64,000 bases of DNA, taken from Streptomyces sp. NRRL F-4489 (GTDB taxonomy: Bacteria; Actinomycetota; Actinomycetes; Streptomycetales; Streptomycetaceae). Shown here piece by piece: positions 52,096 to 60,506 of the stretch (the stretch's first letter is position 1; each line of letters begins with the position of its first letter). The position numbers and the translations under genes were made by a program. The stretch is taken from assembly GCF_001509485.1 (NCBI RefSeq), contig NZ_LLZI01000224.1, positions 16,362-80,361 of the forward strand, in the 5' to 3' direction. The notes beneath the pieces were generated by a model. The model saw only the letters and a program-made list of their open reading frames with translations, was not told where the DNA came from and did no database searches.

Positions 52096-52509
52096 CTAGC
52101 CGGGCAGGATGCGGGTCACGGAGCCGACCAGCGGGAGGGTGCGCAGCGCGCCGCCCTTGGCCACCGGGTCGGTCAGCAGGGCGGTGCTCACCGGCTTGAA
52201 GTCGGCGATCTGCGTGCCGATCGCGTTGGCCAGCGGGTCGACGCTGGTGTTGGCCAGCGGGTCGAGCTTGAGGTCCTTGACCGGGGCGAGCGCGCCGCCC
52301 GCGGAGTCCGTCACCGCGTGGGTCAGCGCGTGCGCCACCGCGCCGGTGTCCTGGGCGGAGGTCTGCGTTCCGGTGCCGGACGCCGGAGCGGCCGCGTTCG
52401 CCGCCGCCGCACCGCCCGTCAGCGCGGCGCCGGCCGCGGAGATCACCAGCCCGGCGCGCAGCAGTCCGCGCGGGACGCGGCTGGGCTTGGGACGTGCGTG
52501 GGAGGGCAT
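52096..52509 (-). CDS. small secreted protein of unknown function
   Basis: 137 residues; AGGTGG precedes ATG 52509. A signal peptide (LLRAGLVISAAGAALTGGAA, then AAANA) is followed by a helical secreted part (TGAVAHALTHAVTDSAGGAL, DPLANTSVDPLANAIGTQI) and the C-terminal LRTLPLVGSVTRILPG. The repeat DPLAN occurs twice. It is of a kind often seen in Streptomyces (secreted, no cysteine). No chaplin or rodlin motif. Role unknown. Confidence 0.82.
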   Translation of the reverse strand: MPSHARPKPSRVPRGLLRAGLVISAAGAALTGGAAAANAAAPASGTGTQTSAQDTGAVAHALTHAVTDSAGGALAPVKDLKLDPLANTSVDPLANAIGTQIADFKPVSTALLTDPVAKGGALRTLPLVGSVTRILPG

Positions 52510-52689
52510 TTGTGCCACCTGCCTGTGGATCGGGAGCGGAGCGGGTCGCGTGGTGCGCCGCCGGTCGGCGGGCGGCGTCCCCCCGCTCGCGTAAGCGGAT
52601 GACTGCGTAGCGTAGTTGAGCGGTGGCGGGCGTTCCACCTCGCGCGCCAGGGGTACCCCCCACGGCGCAATGCCCGACAATGAGTACCC

Positions 52690-53328
52690 GTGACCTCCCA
52701 CGCATCCGCCCGGCCGCCCGCCCGTGTCGTCCTGCTGACCGGGCCCTCCGGCTCCGGGAAGACCTCCCTGGCCGCGCTGACCGGCCTGCCCGTCCTCAAT
52801 CTGGACGACTTCTACAAGGAGGGCACCGACCCCTCCCTGCCCCAACTGCCGGACGGCGGCGGCGCCGACTGGGACTCCCCGCTCTCCTGGGACGCGGCCG
52901 CCGCGGTCGCGGCCATCGAGGAGCTGTGCCGTACGGGCCGGACCGAGGTGCCGGTGTACGACATCGCGGCCAGCGCCCGGACGGGTGCGGCGGCGCTGGC
53001 GCTCGACGGGGCGCCGCTGTTCATCGCCGAGGGCATCTTCGCCGCCGATATCGTCGCGCGCTGCCGGGCGGCGGGGGTGCTGGCCGACGCGCTGTGCCTG
53101 CGCGGGCGGCCGACCACGACGTTCCGCCGCCGGCTGGTCCGGGACCTGCGCGAGGGCCGGAAGCCGGCGGGGTATCTGGTGCGCCGGGGGCTGCGGCTGC
53201 TGCGCGGTGAGCGGACGCTCGTGGCCCGGCACACCGCGCTCGGCGCCCACCCGTGCGCCAAGCCGGAGGCGCTGGCCCGGATAGCGGCGGCGCGCGCGGC
53301 GGGGCCGGTGGCGGCGGGGCGGAGCTGA
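52690..53328 (+). CDS. uridine kinase-like P-loop NTPase
   Basis: 212 residues from GTG 52690. P-loop LLTGPSGSGKTSLAA, followed by LNLDDFYKEGTDP, the segment DSPLSWDAAAAVAAIEELC and EGIFAADIVARCRAAGVL. The fold and DDFYKE match uridine kinase/phosphoribulokinase relatives. A -10-like GACAAT (52676-52681) ends eight bases before the GTG, so the leader may be missing. Its place next to deoC suits a role in pyrimidine nucleoside salvage, but it lacks the promoter palindrome. Confidence 0.88.
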   Translation: MTSHASARPPARVVLLTGPSGSGKTSLAALTGLPVLNLDDFYKEGTDPSLPQLPDGGGADWDSPLSWDAAAAVAAIEELCRTGRTEVPVYDIAASARTGAAALALDGAPLFIAEGIFAADIVARCRAAGVLADALCLRGRPTTTFRRRLVRDLREGRKPAGYLVRRGLRLLRGERTLVARHTALGAHPCAKPEALARIAAARAAGPVAAGRS

Positions 53329-53417
53329 CGGCTTACGGGCGGGCGGGCACCGGCCCGTTGGAGCCGGCCCAGTAACGCGGCGTACGGAATCCGGGCGTAC
53401 GGCCCGGCCATACGGAA

Positions 53418-53458
53418 GAGCGGGCTCGGGCAGACCCCCCGGCCGCCCGAACCCGCTC
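53418..53458. terminator. hairpin terminator upstream of the C-run tract
   Basis: Arms of 14 bp (GAGCGGGCTCGGGC / GCCCGAACCCGCTC, one mismatch) around a 13-nt loop. It probably ends the kinase transcript and, from the other side, the sigQ transcript. Confidence 0.7.
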
Positions 53459-53461
53459 GCT

Positions 53462-53600
53462 CCCCCGCATCCCCCGTGCTTCCCCCGTTGCCACCGGGTC
53501 GCCCCGGTGCCCCCGTTTCCCCCGTTCCCCCCTCGGGCTCTCCCCCCGGATCCCCCTCGGGCCTTTCCCCCGTTGCCCCGACGGTCTCCCGTCGTCCCCC
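53462..53600 (-). other. G-run array (putative G-quadruplex cluster) in the sigQ 3' region
   Basis: About a dozen runs of four to six C on the plus strand lie within 140 bp, for example TCCCCCGCAT, CGTTTCCCCC and GTTCCCCCCTC. On the minus strand, which sigQ uses, they are G runs with 2-10 nt loops, enough for several quadruplexes in the RNA or the DNA. The tract begins directly after the sigQ stop codon. The rest of the 53329-53605 gap holds only the terminator. Confidence 0.75.
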
Positions 53601-53605
53601 CGTCC

Positions 53606-54385
53606 TCAGGCGACCAGCGCGCCGAAGGACTCCTCCTCGTCACGGCCGAAGCTGAGGACCTCGTCCTCGCGCAGCCGGCGCAGCGAGCGCCAGATGCTGG
53701 ACTTCACCGTGCCGACACTGATGTTGAGGATGTCCGCGATCTCCGGGTCCGTGCGGCCCTCGTAGTAGCGCAGCACCAGCATGGTGCGCTGCGCCTCGGG
53801 CAGCCGGGCCAGCGCCTGCCACAGGACGGCGCGCAGCTCGGTGCCGCGCATGGCGTCCGCGTCGGCGGCGGTCTCGGGCAGTTCCTCGGTCGGGTACTCG
53901 TTCAGCCGGCGCCGGCGCCAGGCGCTGATGTGCAGGTTCGTCATGGTGCGGCGCAGGTAGCCGCCGAGCGCGGCCTTGTCGCTGATCCGGTCCCAGGCCC
54001 GGTAGGTCGAGAACAGCGCGCTCTGCAGCAGGTCCTCGGCCTCGTAGCGGTCACCGGTCAGGTGGTACGCGGTGGCGTACAGGGAGGCGCGGCGCTCCTG
54101 GACGTAGGCGGTGAAGGCCGCTTCGGCCTCGGCCGCCTCCGCCGCGGTGCGCCGGTCCCCCGTCTCCCCGTACGCCGCTCCCCCGTTGACGCTCTCCTGG
54201 CCCCCGTCGCCCCCGTCGGACCCCTTGGGCACCACCGTCGCGTCGATGGCCACCATGTACGGCGGCCGCTGGCGCCCGGTGCCGCGTACGCACCCCCGCA
54301 TTCCCGCGGCACCGGACTTCTCGCGCCCGATGTCGTGGAGGCGCGTGACGACTGCGCCGGTGGTCGTGCCGTGCAGTGTGTTCAT
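53606..54385 (-). CDS. sigQ: ECF sigma factor SigQ
   Basis: 259 residues from ATG 54385. After an unusually long N-terminal extension of about 85 residues (MNTLHGTTTGAVVTRLHDIG...) the SigE-type ECF core starts: FTAYVQERRASLYATAYHLT, DRYEAEDLLQSALFSTYRAW (region 2) and LPEAQRTMLVLRYYEGRTDP with VGTVKSSIWRSLRRLRE (region 4). Divergent from afsQ1, as in S. coelicolor, where SigQ is under AfsQ1 control and limits antibiotic production. A shorter start inside the extension (for example near MVAIDATVV) is possible. A G-run array follows the stop. Confidence 0.9.
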   Translation of the reverse strand: MNTLHGTTTGAVVTRLHDIGREKSGAAGMRGCVRGTGRQRPPYMVAIDATVVPKGSDGGDGGQESVNGGAAYGETGDRRTAAEAAEAEAAFTAYVQERRASLYATAYHLTGDRYEAEDLLQSALFSTYRAWDRISDKAALGGYLRRTMTNLHISAWRRRRLNEYPTEELPETAADADAMRGTELRAVLWQALARLPEAQRTMLVLRYYEGRTDPEIADILNISVGTVKSSIWRSLRRLREDEVLSFGRDEEESFGALVA

Positions 54386-54511
54386 CGCGCTGCCCCCGTT
54401 CGTCGAGCTGGTCTTTCGGTGCGTCCGGTGGAGATCCCGCCTTCGCGGTGTTGATCTCTCCCGGCTGACCAAAAGCCTGCCAACCCAGTTTCATCGCGTT
54501 GTCCGCCGTCT

Positions 54512-54539
54512 GTCACAGCCGTGTCACAGGGCCCGTCAC
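54512..54539 (+). promoter_or_regulatory. AfsQ1 binding site (GTCAC-N6-GTCAC) in the sigQ-afsQ1 intergenic region
   Basis: GTCAC at 54512-54516 and 54523-54527 are six bases apart, which matches the direct-repeat motif GTnAC-n6-GTnAC known for AfsQ1. A third GTCAC follows at 54535-54539. The site is 102 bp before afsQ1 and 127 bp before sigQ, placed to serve both. Confidence 0.8.
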
Positions 54540-54628
54540 GGTGCGGCGCGCCGCCGGACACGGGGGCGTACGGCACCGGGCCGGGCGCCGGTCGATGTCC
54601 TGGCCGCCCATGCGCCAGAATGGCGGGC

Positions 54629-55306
54629 GTGCCTTTCCTGTTGCTGATCGAGGACGACGACGCCATCCGCACGGCTCTCGAACTCTCCCTGTCCCGCCAG
54701 GGTCACCGTGTGATGACCGCGGCGACGGGCGAGGACGGTCTGAAGCTGCTGCGCGAGCAGCGGCCGGACCTCATCGTGCTGGATGTGATGCTGCCGGGCA
54801 TCGACGGTTTCGAGGTCTGCCGCCGGATCCGGCGCACGGACCAGCTGCCGATCATCCTGCTCACCGCGCGCAGCGACGACATCGACGTGGTGGTGGGCCT
54901 GGAGTCCGGCGCCGATGACTACGTCGTCAAGCCGGTGCAGGGCCGGGTGCTGGACGCCCGGATCCGGGCGGTGCTGCGGCGCGGCGAGCGGGAGTCCAGC
55001 GATTCGGCGACGTTCGGCTCGCTGGTGATCGACCGGTCCGCCATGACGGTCACCAAGAACGGCCAGGATCTGCAACTGACCCCGACCGAGCTGCGGTTGC
55101 TGCTGGAGCTGAGCCGGCGGCCCGGCCAGGCGCTGTCCCGGCAGCAGCTGCTCCGCCTGGTCTGGGAGCACGACTACCTCGGCGACTCCCGGCTGGTGGA
55201 CGCCTGTGTGCAGCGGCTGCGCGCGAAGGTGGAGGACGTACCGTCCTCGCCGACGCTGATCCGCACCGTCCGCGGCGTCGGCTACCGCCTGGACGCGCCG
55301 CAGTGA
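54629..55306 (+). CDS. afsQ1: response regulator AfsQ1 (OmpR/PhoB family)
   Basis: 225 residues from GTG 54629, the length I recall for S. coelicolor AfsQ1. The receiver domain starts PFLLLIEDDDAIRTALELSL, with the phosphorylated Asp in LIVLDVMLPGIDG, Thr/Ser in ILLTARSDD and Lys in YVVKPVQ. The winged-helix output has LTPTELRLLLELSRRPGQAL and RLVDACVQRLRAKVED. The gene overlaps the kinase gene by four bases. In S. coelicolor the system acts in nitrogen-linked control of antibiotic genes. Confidence 0.95.
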   Translation: MPFLLLIEDDDAIRTALELSLSRQGHRVMTAATGEDGLKLLREQRPDLIVLDVMLPGIDGFEVCRRIRRTDQLPIILLTARSDDIDVVVGLESGADDYVVKPVQGRVLDARIRAVLRRGERESSDSATFGSLVIDRSAMTVTKNGQDLQLTPTELRLLLELSRRPGQALSRQQLLRLVWEHDYLGDSRLVDACVQRLRAKVEDVPSSPTLIRTVRGVGYRLDAPQ

Positions 55307-57090
55307 CGGCGGGGGCCGCGCGCGGCGCCGGAGCCGGGGAGGGGAAGCGGAAGCGGGGCGGCGGGGCGGGGCGGCTGCTGCGCCGGGCCTCGGGAGTGCT
55401 GCGGCTGACGAGCCTGCGGCTGCGGCTGGTCGTGGTGTTCGCGCTGGTGGCGCTGACCGCCGCGGTCTCGGCGTCCGGGATCGCGTACTGGCTCAACCGC
55501 AACACCGTCCTGGACCGCACCCAGAACGCCGCGCTGAAGGACTTCCGCAAATCGCTGGAGGACACCGCCCACACGCTGCCGCTGCGGCCGCGCTGCTCGG
55601 AACTCCAGGACGCCGCCCGGCAGATGGCGGCCGGACCGCAGAACTACACCGTGCTGCTGATCGGCACCGACCGCGACGGCAAGGAGTGCGCGGCCACCAC
55701 CGACAAGGCCCTGCTGACGCTGCAGAGCGTCCCGCGGTCGCTGCGCAGCGCCGTCGACCAGGTGCGGCCGGTGGACGAGAACAACCTCGCCGCGCACCAC
55801 CTGTACTGGCAGCGCAAGGAGGTCGGCGACGTCCCGTACCTCGTCGCCGGGGCGCAGGTGATCGGCGGCGGGCCGACCGGCTACATGATGAAGTCGCTGG
55901 CCACCGAGCGGCAGGACCTGACCTCGCTGGGCTGGTCGCTGGGGATCGCCACGGCGCTGGCGCTGGTCGGCTCGGCGCTGCTGGCGCAGGCCGCCGCGAC
56001 GACCGTGCTGCGCCCGGTGCAGCGGCTGGGGTACGCGGCGCGGCAGCTGGGCGAGGGGCGGCTGGACACCCGGCTGCGGGTGACCGGTACGGACGAGCTG
56101 GCGGAGCTGTCGCGGACGTTCAACCGCACCGCGGAGCGGCTCCAGCAGCGGGTCGAGGAGCTGAGCGCGCGGGAGGCGTCGTCCCGGCGGTTCGTCGCGG
56201 ACATGTCGCACGAGCTGCGGACGCCGCTGACCGCGATCACCGCCGTCACCGAGGTGCTGGAGGAGGAGGCGGACTCCCTCGACCCGATGATCGCGCCGGC
56301 CGTGCAGCTGGTGGTCAGCGAGACCCGGCGGCTGAACGACCTGGTGGAGAACTTGATGGAGGTCACCCGCTTCGACGCGGGGACCGCCCGGCTGGTGCTG
56401 GACGATGTCGACGTCGCCGACCAGGTGACCGCCTGCATCGACGCGCGGGCCTGGCTGGACGCGGTGGAGCTGGACGCCGACCGCGGCATCGTGGCCCGGC
56501 TGGACCCGCGCCGGCTGGACGTCATCCTGGCCAACCTCATCGGGAACGCCCTGAAGCACGGCGGCTCGCCGGTCCGGGTCTCGGTCCTTACGGAACCGGG
56601 CGAGGGGCCGGAGGCGCGGGAAGCCGGGGAGGCCAGGGAAGCCGGGGAACGGGCAGAGCGGGCAGAGCGCATCGAGGCCGCGGAGAGCGCGGGGCCGGCG
56701 GCGGGCGCCGGGGCGGACGCGCCGGAGGCCGCGGACCGGGCGGACCGTTCCGGCGGGGCGGACGGCCACGGCGGCGGGCAGCTGGTGATCCGCGTACGGG
56801 ACCACGGTCCGGGCATCCCGGAGGAGGTGCTGCCGCACGTCTTCGACCGCTTCTACAAGGCGAGCGCGTCCCGGCCGCGCTCCGAGGGCAGCGGCCTGGG
56901 CCTGTCCATCGCCCAGGAGAACGCGCAGATCCACGGCGGCCGGATCAGCGCCGCCAACCACCCCGAGGGCGGCGCGGTGTTCACCCTGCGGCTGCCCCGG
57001 GACGCCTCCCTGCTGGCCGGCGGCGAGGAGCCGGGGGACGACCGGCGGCGGGACGCGGACACCGGCGCGGGGCGGGAGGACGAGCGGTGA
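55303..57090 (+). CDS. afsQ2: sensor histidine kinase AfsQ2 with a low-complexity insert in the ATPase domain
   Basis: 595 residues from GTG 55303 (GTGA overlap). Two membrane helices (LRLVVVFALVALTAAVSASG and LGIATALALVGSALLAQAAA) enclose an outer sensor loop. The HAMP domain leads to the phospho-His in ADMSHELRTPLTAI; the N box is ILANLIGNALKHGG, the G1 box RDHGPGIPEEVL and the G2 box GSGLGLSIAQENAQ. Between N and G1 about 58 residues of Glu/Ala/Arg-rich repeats (REAGEAREAGERAERAERIE) are inserted (about 56594-56770), where the family is normally short. This would make it about 60 residues longer than the S. coelicolor protein as I recall it. Confidence 0.93.
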   Translation: MTAGAARGAGAGEGKRKRGGGAGRLLRRASGVLRLTSLRLRLVVVFALVALTAAVSASGIAYWLNRNTVLDRTQNAALKDFRKSLEDTAHTLPLRPRCSELQDAARQMAAGPQNYTVLLIGTDRDGKECAATTDKALLTLQSVPRSLRSAVDQVRPVDENNLAAHHLYWQRKEVGDVPYLVAGAQVIGGGPTGYMMKSLATERQDLTSLGWSLGIATALALVGSALLAQAAATTVLRPVQRLGYAARQLGEGRLDTRLRVTGTDELAELSRTFNRTAERLQQRVEELSAREASSRRFVADMSHELRTPLTAITAVTEVLEEEADSLDPMIAPAVQLVVSETRRLNDLVENLMEVTRFDAGTARLVLDDVDVADQVTACIDARAWLDAVELDADRGIVARLDPRRLDVILANLIGNALKHGGSPVRVSVLTEPGEGPEAREAGEAREAGERAERAERIEAAESAGPAAGAGADAPEAADRADRSGGADGHGGGQLVIRVRDHGPGIPEEVLPHVFDRFYKASASRPRSEGSGLGLSIAQENAQIHGGRISAANHPEGGAVFTLRLPRDASLLAGGEEPGDDRRRDADTGAGREDER

Positions 57091-57863
57091 GGGGGCGTTC
57101 CGGGGGCTCCGGCCCCGGTTTCCTGACTGCCGGGCGGGCGCGTACCGGGCGCTCCGGCTCCGTGGGGGCTCGTAGCGGCGGCCTGCCGGCCCTGGGGCGG
57201 GTCGGCGGCCTACGGGCCATGCGGCGGATCGGCGGCCTACGGGCCACGGGGCGGGCCGCCGGGCGGAGCGCCCTGGTGGCCGTGCTGGCGCTGGCCGCCG
57301 GGGCCTGCGGGATCCGGGGGACGTCGGTGCCGGTGGACGCGGGCGGCGCGCCGTCGCGGGTGAGCTGCCGGGCCCCGTCGTCCGAGGCGTCGCCGGGCGC
57401 GGCGGACGGCGGGCGGGTGCCGGTCTATCTGGTGTGCGGTTCGGCGCTGGTCCCGGTGGAACGGGCGGTGCCGGGGCCGCAGGGCGGTCCGGGGGCCGCG
57501 TTCCGGCTGCGGGCGGCCCGGGACCTGCTGACGGAGTTGCAGCGCCCGCCGTCGCCCGACGAGACCCGGGCCGGGTTCAGCACCGCGGTGCCCCGGTCGC
57601 TGCGGGTGGACGGGCCGCGCGCCGGGGACGCGCCGGAGGCGTTGCGGCTGTCCGTCGCGCCGGACGACCTGCCGTCGTCCGCACTGGCCCAGGTGGTGTG
57701 CACGTACGGGCGGTCCACCGCGCTGGGCCGTACGGGTGCGGCGCTGCTGGGCGGCCCGGACGGCGCGGCACCGCACCGCTACGACTGCTCGCCGGACGTC
57801 CTGGCCAACCCCGACATCGCCCAGCACGCGGGCTGGGGCGACCCCGGGTCCGAGGAGAGCTGA
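57087..57863 (+). CDS. lipoprotein of the afsQ operon
   Basis: 258 residues from a GTG that overlaps the afsQ2 stop. A long N-terminus with repeated GGLRAMRRIGGLRATGRAAG leads to a signal helix and lipobox (LVAVLALAAGACG), so the true start may be the ATG at about 57219. The mature part has YLVCGSALVPVERAVPGPQG, FRLRAARDLLTELQRPPSPD and LRLSVAPDDLPSSALAQVVC. This position (third gene of afsQ1-Q2) holds a lipoprotein gene in S. coelicolor as well. It may sense or modulate the kinase at the membrane. Confidence 0.85.
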   Translation: MRGRSGGSGPGFLTAGRARTGRSGSVGARSGGLPALGRVGGLRAMRRIGGLRATGRAAGRSALVAVLALAAGACGIRGTSVPVDAGGAPSRVSCRAPSSEASPGAADGGRVPVYLVCGSALVPVERAVPGPQGGPGAAFRLRAARDLLTELQRPPSPDETRAGFSTAVPRSLRVDGPRAGDAPEALRLSVAPDDLPSSALAQVVCTYGRSTALGRTGAALLGGPDGAAPHRYDCSPDVLANPDIAQHAGWGDPGSEES

Positions 57864-57996
57864 CCGACCGGCTCCGGCCGGGAGGGCCCCGCAGGCCGCG
57901 CGCACAACGGGCCCACGAGGGGCGCCCCTCGGCACGGCGCACAAGACGGGCGCAAGGGGCGGAACCGCGGCCCCCGCTCGCCGCGTCCTGGCCTGT

Positions 57997-58548
57997 GTGC
58001 AGCGTCATGGCCCCGGCACCACCGTCGCCCCCCGTTTGCGCGCCACCGGGTTCCTCTTCCTTGTGGCGCATCTGCTCCTCGTCGGGTGGCTGATGCTGCG
58101 TCCCCGTACGGTGCCGTGGGTGCCGGCGGCGAATCTGCGGCCGCTGGCGACGATCGGCGCGGAGCTGGCGCGGGGCGGCTGGCCGGCGGTCTGGCATCTG
58201 GGCGGGCCGCTGCTGCTGCTGGCGCCGCTGGGGGTGCTGCTGCCACTGGCGGGTGGGCGCCTGAACGTTTCCTCGCTGGGCTCGGCGGCCCGGACGGTCT
58301 TCTGCGGGGCGATGATCTCGCTGACCGTCGAGCTGGTGCAGACCGCGGTGCCGGGCCAGGTCCCGGACGTCGACGCGGTGCTGCTGAACACTCTCGGGGT
58401 GGCGCTGGCGCACCTCGCGGTCGTCCCCGCGGCCCGGTCCCGGCTCCGCCGCCGGAACGACCGTCTCAGGGCCGCGACCCCGAGAATCCCCAGGGTCGGT
58501 CTCACACCGCAGGCTGACGTCTTCCCCGCCGGCCGGACCTACTTTTGA
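57997..58548 (+). CDS. VanZ-like membrane protein
   Basis: About 183 residues from GTG 57997; the frame is open further upstream but is not convincing. Hydrophobic segments are ATGFLFLVAHLLLVGWLML, GGPLLLLAPLGVLLPLAGG, AARTVFCGAMISLTVELVQT and LLNTLGVALAHLAVV. The family marks ANLRPLATI, SLTVELVQTAVPGQVPDVDA and VLLNTLGVALAH match VanZ. No ribosome-binding site is clear. Unrelated in position to the VanZ-like gene at 28940. Function unknown. Confidence 0.82.
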   Translation: MQRHGPGTTVAPRLRATGFLFLVAHLLLVGWLMLRPRTVPWVPAANLRPLATIGAELARGGWPAVWHLGGPLLLLAPLGVLLPLAGGRLNVSSLGSAARTVFCGAMISLTVELVQTAVPGQVPDVDAVLLNTLGVALAHLAVVPAARSRLRRRNDRLRAATPRIPRVGLTPQADVFPAGRTYF

Positions 58549-58595
58549 AGCGTCGGGGCAGCCCGCCCCGCAGCGTCGAGAAGGAGGAGGCCGAA

Positions 58596-58805
58596 ATGGC
58601 CGCCGCACTGGTCCGCCCCGTCAAGCCCCGCATGATCGCCGGAGTCTGCGCCGGCCTGGCCCGCCGCTTCGGGACGACCCCGACCACGATGCGGGTGATC
58701 TTCCTGCTCTCGTGCCTGCTGCCCGGCCCGCAGTTCCTGGTCTATCTGGCGCTGTGGATACTCCTGCCCTCCGAGGACCGCGCCGGCACCACCGCCGCCT
58801 GGTAG
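58596..58805 (+). CDS. PspC-domain small membrane protein
   Basis: 69 residues with a strong AAGGAGGAGG before ATG 58596. The PspC signature is complete: RMIAGVCAGLARRFGTTPTT, MRVIFLLSCLLPGPQFLVYL and ALWILLPSE. In other bacteria PspC-type proteins react to envelope stress; here there is no linked HATPase or regulator. A terminator follows. Confidence 0.92.
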   Translation: MAAALVRPVKPRMIAGVCAGLARRFGTTPTTMRVIFLLSCLLPGPQFLVYLALWILLPSEDRAGTTAAW

Positions 58806-58831
58806 CCCCGGTCGGTCCCGGACACAGCGAA

Positions 58832-58870
58832 GCCCCGGCCCGTACTGGATACCGGTGCACGGGCCGGGGC
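58832..58870. terminator. bidirectional hairpin terminator after the PspC gene
   Basis: A perfect 12-bp stem (GCCCCGGCCCGT / ACGGGCCGGGGC) around a 15-nt loop between convergent genes. Confidence 0.8.
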
Positions 58871-58909
58871 GGTCGCGGGACGTCCCCCGAGGGGACGGAG
58901 TGGGGCCGA

Positions 58910-59197
58910 TCAGCCGCCGAGGGGGAGGTTCTTGGTGACCATGCCGGCGGGCAGGCCGCCGAGCAGCTTGTTGCCCTTGGAGGTCAGCTTCGTCTTGACG
59001 TCGTTGCCGTCGCCGCCCTTGGTGTTGGTCGCCCCGGCGAGCGTCTTGGTCGCGTCCTTCACGGGCAGGCTGTGCAGCACACCGCTGGTGTCGATCTGGT
59101 TGCCCGCCGGAGCGGCGGAGGCGGTGCCCGCGGCGGTGGCGGCGATGGCGGCGCCGAGCGCGACGGCACCAAGAGTCTTGGCAGTTCCCTGCTTCAT
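58910..59197 (-). CDS. small secreted protein of unknown function
   Basis: 95 residues starting MKQGTAKTLGAVALGAAIAA. A signal peptide ending TASAA precedes a short mature part (GNQIDTSGVLHSLPVKDATK, GDGNDVKTKLTSKGNKLLGG) ending NLPLGG. No cysteine, no chaplin motif. It resembles Streptomyces ATP-binding-like or spore-associated small secreted proteins only in layout. It is separated from add by a terminator and so has its own promoter. Confidence 0.8.
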   Translation of the reverse strand: MKQGTAKTLGAVALGAAIAATAAGTASAAPAGNQIDTSGVLHSLPVKDATKTLAGATNTKGGDGNDVKTKLTSKGNKLLGGLPAGMVTKNLPLGG

Positions 59198-59289
59198 GGA
59201 ATGTACGTCCTCGTGATGGGGGCTGGGCCGGCTAGGAAACCTAGTGATTCCGCCACCGCCGCCGCAAACACTCCGGGCGCGCGGAAAAG

Positions 59290-59314
59290 CGGCCGGTGGA
59301 CAACCCACCGGCCG
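59290..59314 (-). terminator. terminator of the adenosine deaminase gene
   Basis: A perfect 10-bp stem CGGCCGGTGG / CCACCGGCCG around a 5-nt loop, followed on the minus strand by CTTTT. It is one of the few here with a T-run. Confidence 0.85.
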
Positions 59315-59339
59315 TTGCGCTAGCAGCCCCGCAGGCCGC

Positions 59340-60500
59340 TCACTCAGCGTCAGATGACCTGCTGGGAGCGGGAGTCGCGGCGCTCTCCCGGAAAAGCCAT
59401 TCGGAGCGCAATTCCGCGTATCCGGGCTTGATGACGTCGTTGATCATGGCCAGACGTTCATCGAAAGGAAGGAAAGCTGACTTCATACCATTGACCGTGA
59501 ACCACTGCATGTCGTCGAGCGTGTAGCGAAATGTCTTGACCAGGTGCTCGAATTCCCGCGACATGTTCGTACCGCTCATGAGGCGGTTGTCGGTGTTGAC
59601 CGTGCAGCGGAACCGCAGCCGGCGCAGCAGCCCGATGGGGTGCTCGGCGTAGGAGGCGGCGGCGCCGGTCTGGAGATTGGAGGTGGGGCACAGCTCCAGG
59701 GGGATGCGCTTGTCGCGGACGTACGAGGCGAGCCGGCCGAGGGTGACGGAACCGTCGTCGGCGACCTCGATGTCGTCGATGATCCGTACGCCGTGGCCGA
59801 GCCGGTCGGCGCCGCACCACTGGAGCGCCTGCCAGATGGACGGCAGCCCGAAGGCTTCACCGGCGTGGATGGTGAAGTGGTTGTTCTCCCGCTTGAGGTA
59901 CTCGAACGCGTCGAGGTGGCGGGTGGGCGGGTAGCCGGCCTCGGCGCCGGCGATGTCGAAGCCGACCACCCCGGAGTCCCGGTAGCGGTTGGCGAGTTCG
60001 GCGATCTCCAGGGCGCGGGCGGCGTGCCGCATCGCGGTCAGCAGCGCGCCGACGCGGATGCGGTGGCCGGCCTCGCGGGCCCGGCGCTCGCCCTCCCGGA
60101 AGCCCTCGTTGACGGCCTCGACGACCTCTTCGAGGCTGAGCCCGGCCTCCAGGTGCTGTTCGGGGGCGTAGCGCACCTCGGCGTAGACGACACCGTCGGC
60201 GGCCAGGTCCTCGGCGCACTCGGCGGCGACCCGGAAGAGCGCGTCCCGGGTCTGCATGACGGCGCAGGTGTGCGCGAAGGTCTCCAGATAGCGTTCCAGG
60301 GAGCCGGAGTCGGCGGCCTCGCGGAACCACACCCCGAGCTTCTCGGGGTCGGTCTCCGGGAGGGAGGCGTAGCCGTTCTCGCGGGCCAGGTCGACGACGG
60401 TGCCGGGGCGCAGCCCGCCGTCGAGGTGGTCGTGGAGCAGCACCTTGGGGGCGCGGCGGATCTGTTCTGCGGTCGGCAGGGTACTGGTCTCGCTCGTCAT
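59340..60500 (-). CDS. add: adenosine deaminase
   Basis: 386 residues from ATG 60500. It converts (deoxy)adenosine to (deoxy)inosine, the substrate of the PNP in this window. Zinc and active-site motifs are [15 protein letters not shown] (HxH), the [20 protein letters not shown] helix, [10 protein letters not shown] (His, Glu), RLGHGVRI and [10 protein letters not shown] (Asp). There is no Shine-Dalgarno sequence; the -10 box ends six bases before the ATG, so it should be leaderless. The promoter carries the same palindrome as PNP and deoC. Confidence 0.96.
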   Translation of the reverse strand: MTSETSTLPTAEQIRRAPKVLLHDHLDGGLRPGTVVDLARENGYASLPETDPEKLGVWFREAADSGSLERYLETFAHTCAVMQTRDALFRVAAECAEDLAADGVVYAEVRYAPEQHLEAGLSLEEVVEAVNEGFREGERRAREAGHRIRVGALLTAMRHAARALEIAELANRYRDSGVVGFDIAGAEAGYPPTRHLDAFEYLKRENNHFTIHAGEAFGLPSIWQALQWCGADRLGHGVRIIDDIEVADDGSVTLGRLASYVRDKRIPLELCPTSNLQTGAAASYAEHPIGLLRRLRFRCTVNTDNRLMSGTNMSREFEHLVKTFRYTLDDMQWFTVNGMKSAFLPFDERLAMINDVIKPGYAELRSEWLFRESAATPAPSRSSDAE

Positions 60501-60506
60501 TGCCGC

